From contig CANLED010000019.1 of the NCBI GenBank assembly GCA_947489175.1, positions 1 to 14,658 of the forward strand: 14,658 nt of DNA. The letters are read 5' to 3'. Positions 14,189 to 14,658 of the stretch are shown piece after piece (the first letter of the stretch is position 1; each line of letters opens with the position of its first letter). A model generated the notes under the pieces. The model did no database searches, was not told the origin of the DNA, and was given only the letters and a program-made list of their open reading frames with translations. The translations under genes and the position numbers were made by a program. This DNA is from Chitinophagaceae bacterium (lineage in GTDB: Bacteria > Bacteroidota > Bacteroidia > Chitinophagales > Chitinophagaceae).

Positions 14189-14658
14189 GCATAACCATTC
14201 TCAAGCCGGGATTCATGAGCAGTGTGCAAGACCTAGGCAGGTGGGGCTTCCAACAATTTGGCATGCCCATAGGTGGCGCCATGGATGTTGTTTCTGCATC
14301 CATCGCCAATAGGATTTGTGGCAATGAAGATGGCGATGCATTGTTGGAATGTACGTTGCATGGTACTGAAATACTGTTCAACAAAACAACATTGTTTGCT
14401 ATTGCAGGAGGAGGCGCTTCTGCCACAGTAAATGGACAACCCGTATCATTTTACAAATTGATAAAAGTAGTTGCTGGCTCCACCCTTAAACTTCATCCAG
14501 ACCCATTTGGATGCAGAAGTTATGTTGCCTTTGCGGGTGGATTAAAAATAGAAACTGAATTAGGAAGTGCATCAACATATACACAATCTTCAATAGGAGG
14601 TTATGATGGAAAAAATTTGGAAGCAGGGATTGAATTGAATTTAAAACACCAAATTCAT
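14185..14658 (+). CDS. pxpC: 5-oxoprolinase subunit PxpC (KipA family), 3' end outside window
   Basis: The frame beginning at the ATG in the ATGA overlap runs 158 codons to the window edge with no stop, so only the N-terminal half is present (family members are usually about 300 residues or more). It begins MSITILKPGFMSSVQDLGR, the standard KipA start, followed by GFQQFGMPIGGAMD (about 21-34), AGGGASATVNG (about 74-84) and RSYVAFAGGL (about 112-121). It is the partner of PxpB in the cytoplasmic 5-oxoprolinase; the fold is cyclophilin-like and shared with the allophanate hydrolase/urea carboxylase subunit AHS2, which is the main alternative name. The short length of PxpB and the separate reading frame argue against a fused urea-carboxylase type protein. 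Adjacent, co-translated pxpB and pxpC make the assignment firm. Confidence 0.9.
   Translation, partial: MSITILKPGFMSSVQDLGRWGFQQFGMPIGGAMDVVSASIANRICGNEDGDALLECTLHGTEILFNKTTLFAIAGGGASATVNGQPVSFYKLIKVVAGSTLKLHPDPFGCRSYVAFAGGLKIETELGSASTYTQSSIGGYDGKNLEAGIELNLKHQIH

Overview
The window looks like chromosomal DNA from a member of the Bacteroidota, most plausibly a Chitinophagaceae-like lineage. This is inferred from the AT-rich composition, the fused alpha/beta E1 dehydrogenase, secreted DUF2961 and GH116 enzymes, lack of obvious Shine-Dalgarno sites, TAnnTTTG-type -7 promoter elements, and intergenic repeats of the GTTTAAAGTTTAAA and CCTTCGACAGGCTCAGG kinds. No tRNA, rRNA, CRISPR array, transposase or integrase was seen. 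The DNA is almost fully coding, and no gene-free stretch exceeds about 160 bases.

The left 12.1 kb is all on the minus strand, read right to left. It starts with a secreted two-lobed aspartic protease carrying a C-terminal PDZ domain (12107-10854). Next comes a pair of M16 metallopeptidase genes (10703-9465 and 9439-8159). The first keeps the HxxEH zinc site but has lost the R/Y pair, and the second has the reverse, so together they should make one active heterodimer. Then follow a small holin-family-4 membrane protein (8113-7754) and a fused 2-oxo acid dehydrogenase E1 (7675-5690).

The minus-strand series ends in a very tight four-gene block: a Tat-exported GH116 glycosidase (5590-2930), a SlyD-type FKBP prolyl isomerase with an all-C-terminal cysteine tail (2924-2433), a Sec-exported GH172/DUF2961 glycosidase (2424-1123), and a lipoprotein (1126 to beyond base 1). 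The gaps are 5 bp, 8 bp and a 4-bp ATGA overlap. This block is the best candidate for an undescribed functional unit: three exported proteins using three export routes, with a chaperone-isomerase of a family reported to bind Tat signal peptides placed directly behind the Tat substrate.

At about 12.1-12.2 kb the strand switches. mqnC (12206-13345), a radical SAM enzyme of the futalosine route to menaquinone, reads rightward. It is followed by a 153-bp cluster of three direct repeats and one inverted copy, then by pxpB (13502-14188) and the start of pxpC (from 14185), which encode subunits of the ATP-dependent 5-oxoprolinase. Both the mqnC and the M16 promoter candidates sit so close to the start codon that the mRNAs would be leaderless or nearly so.
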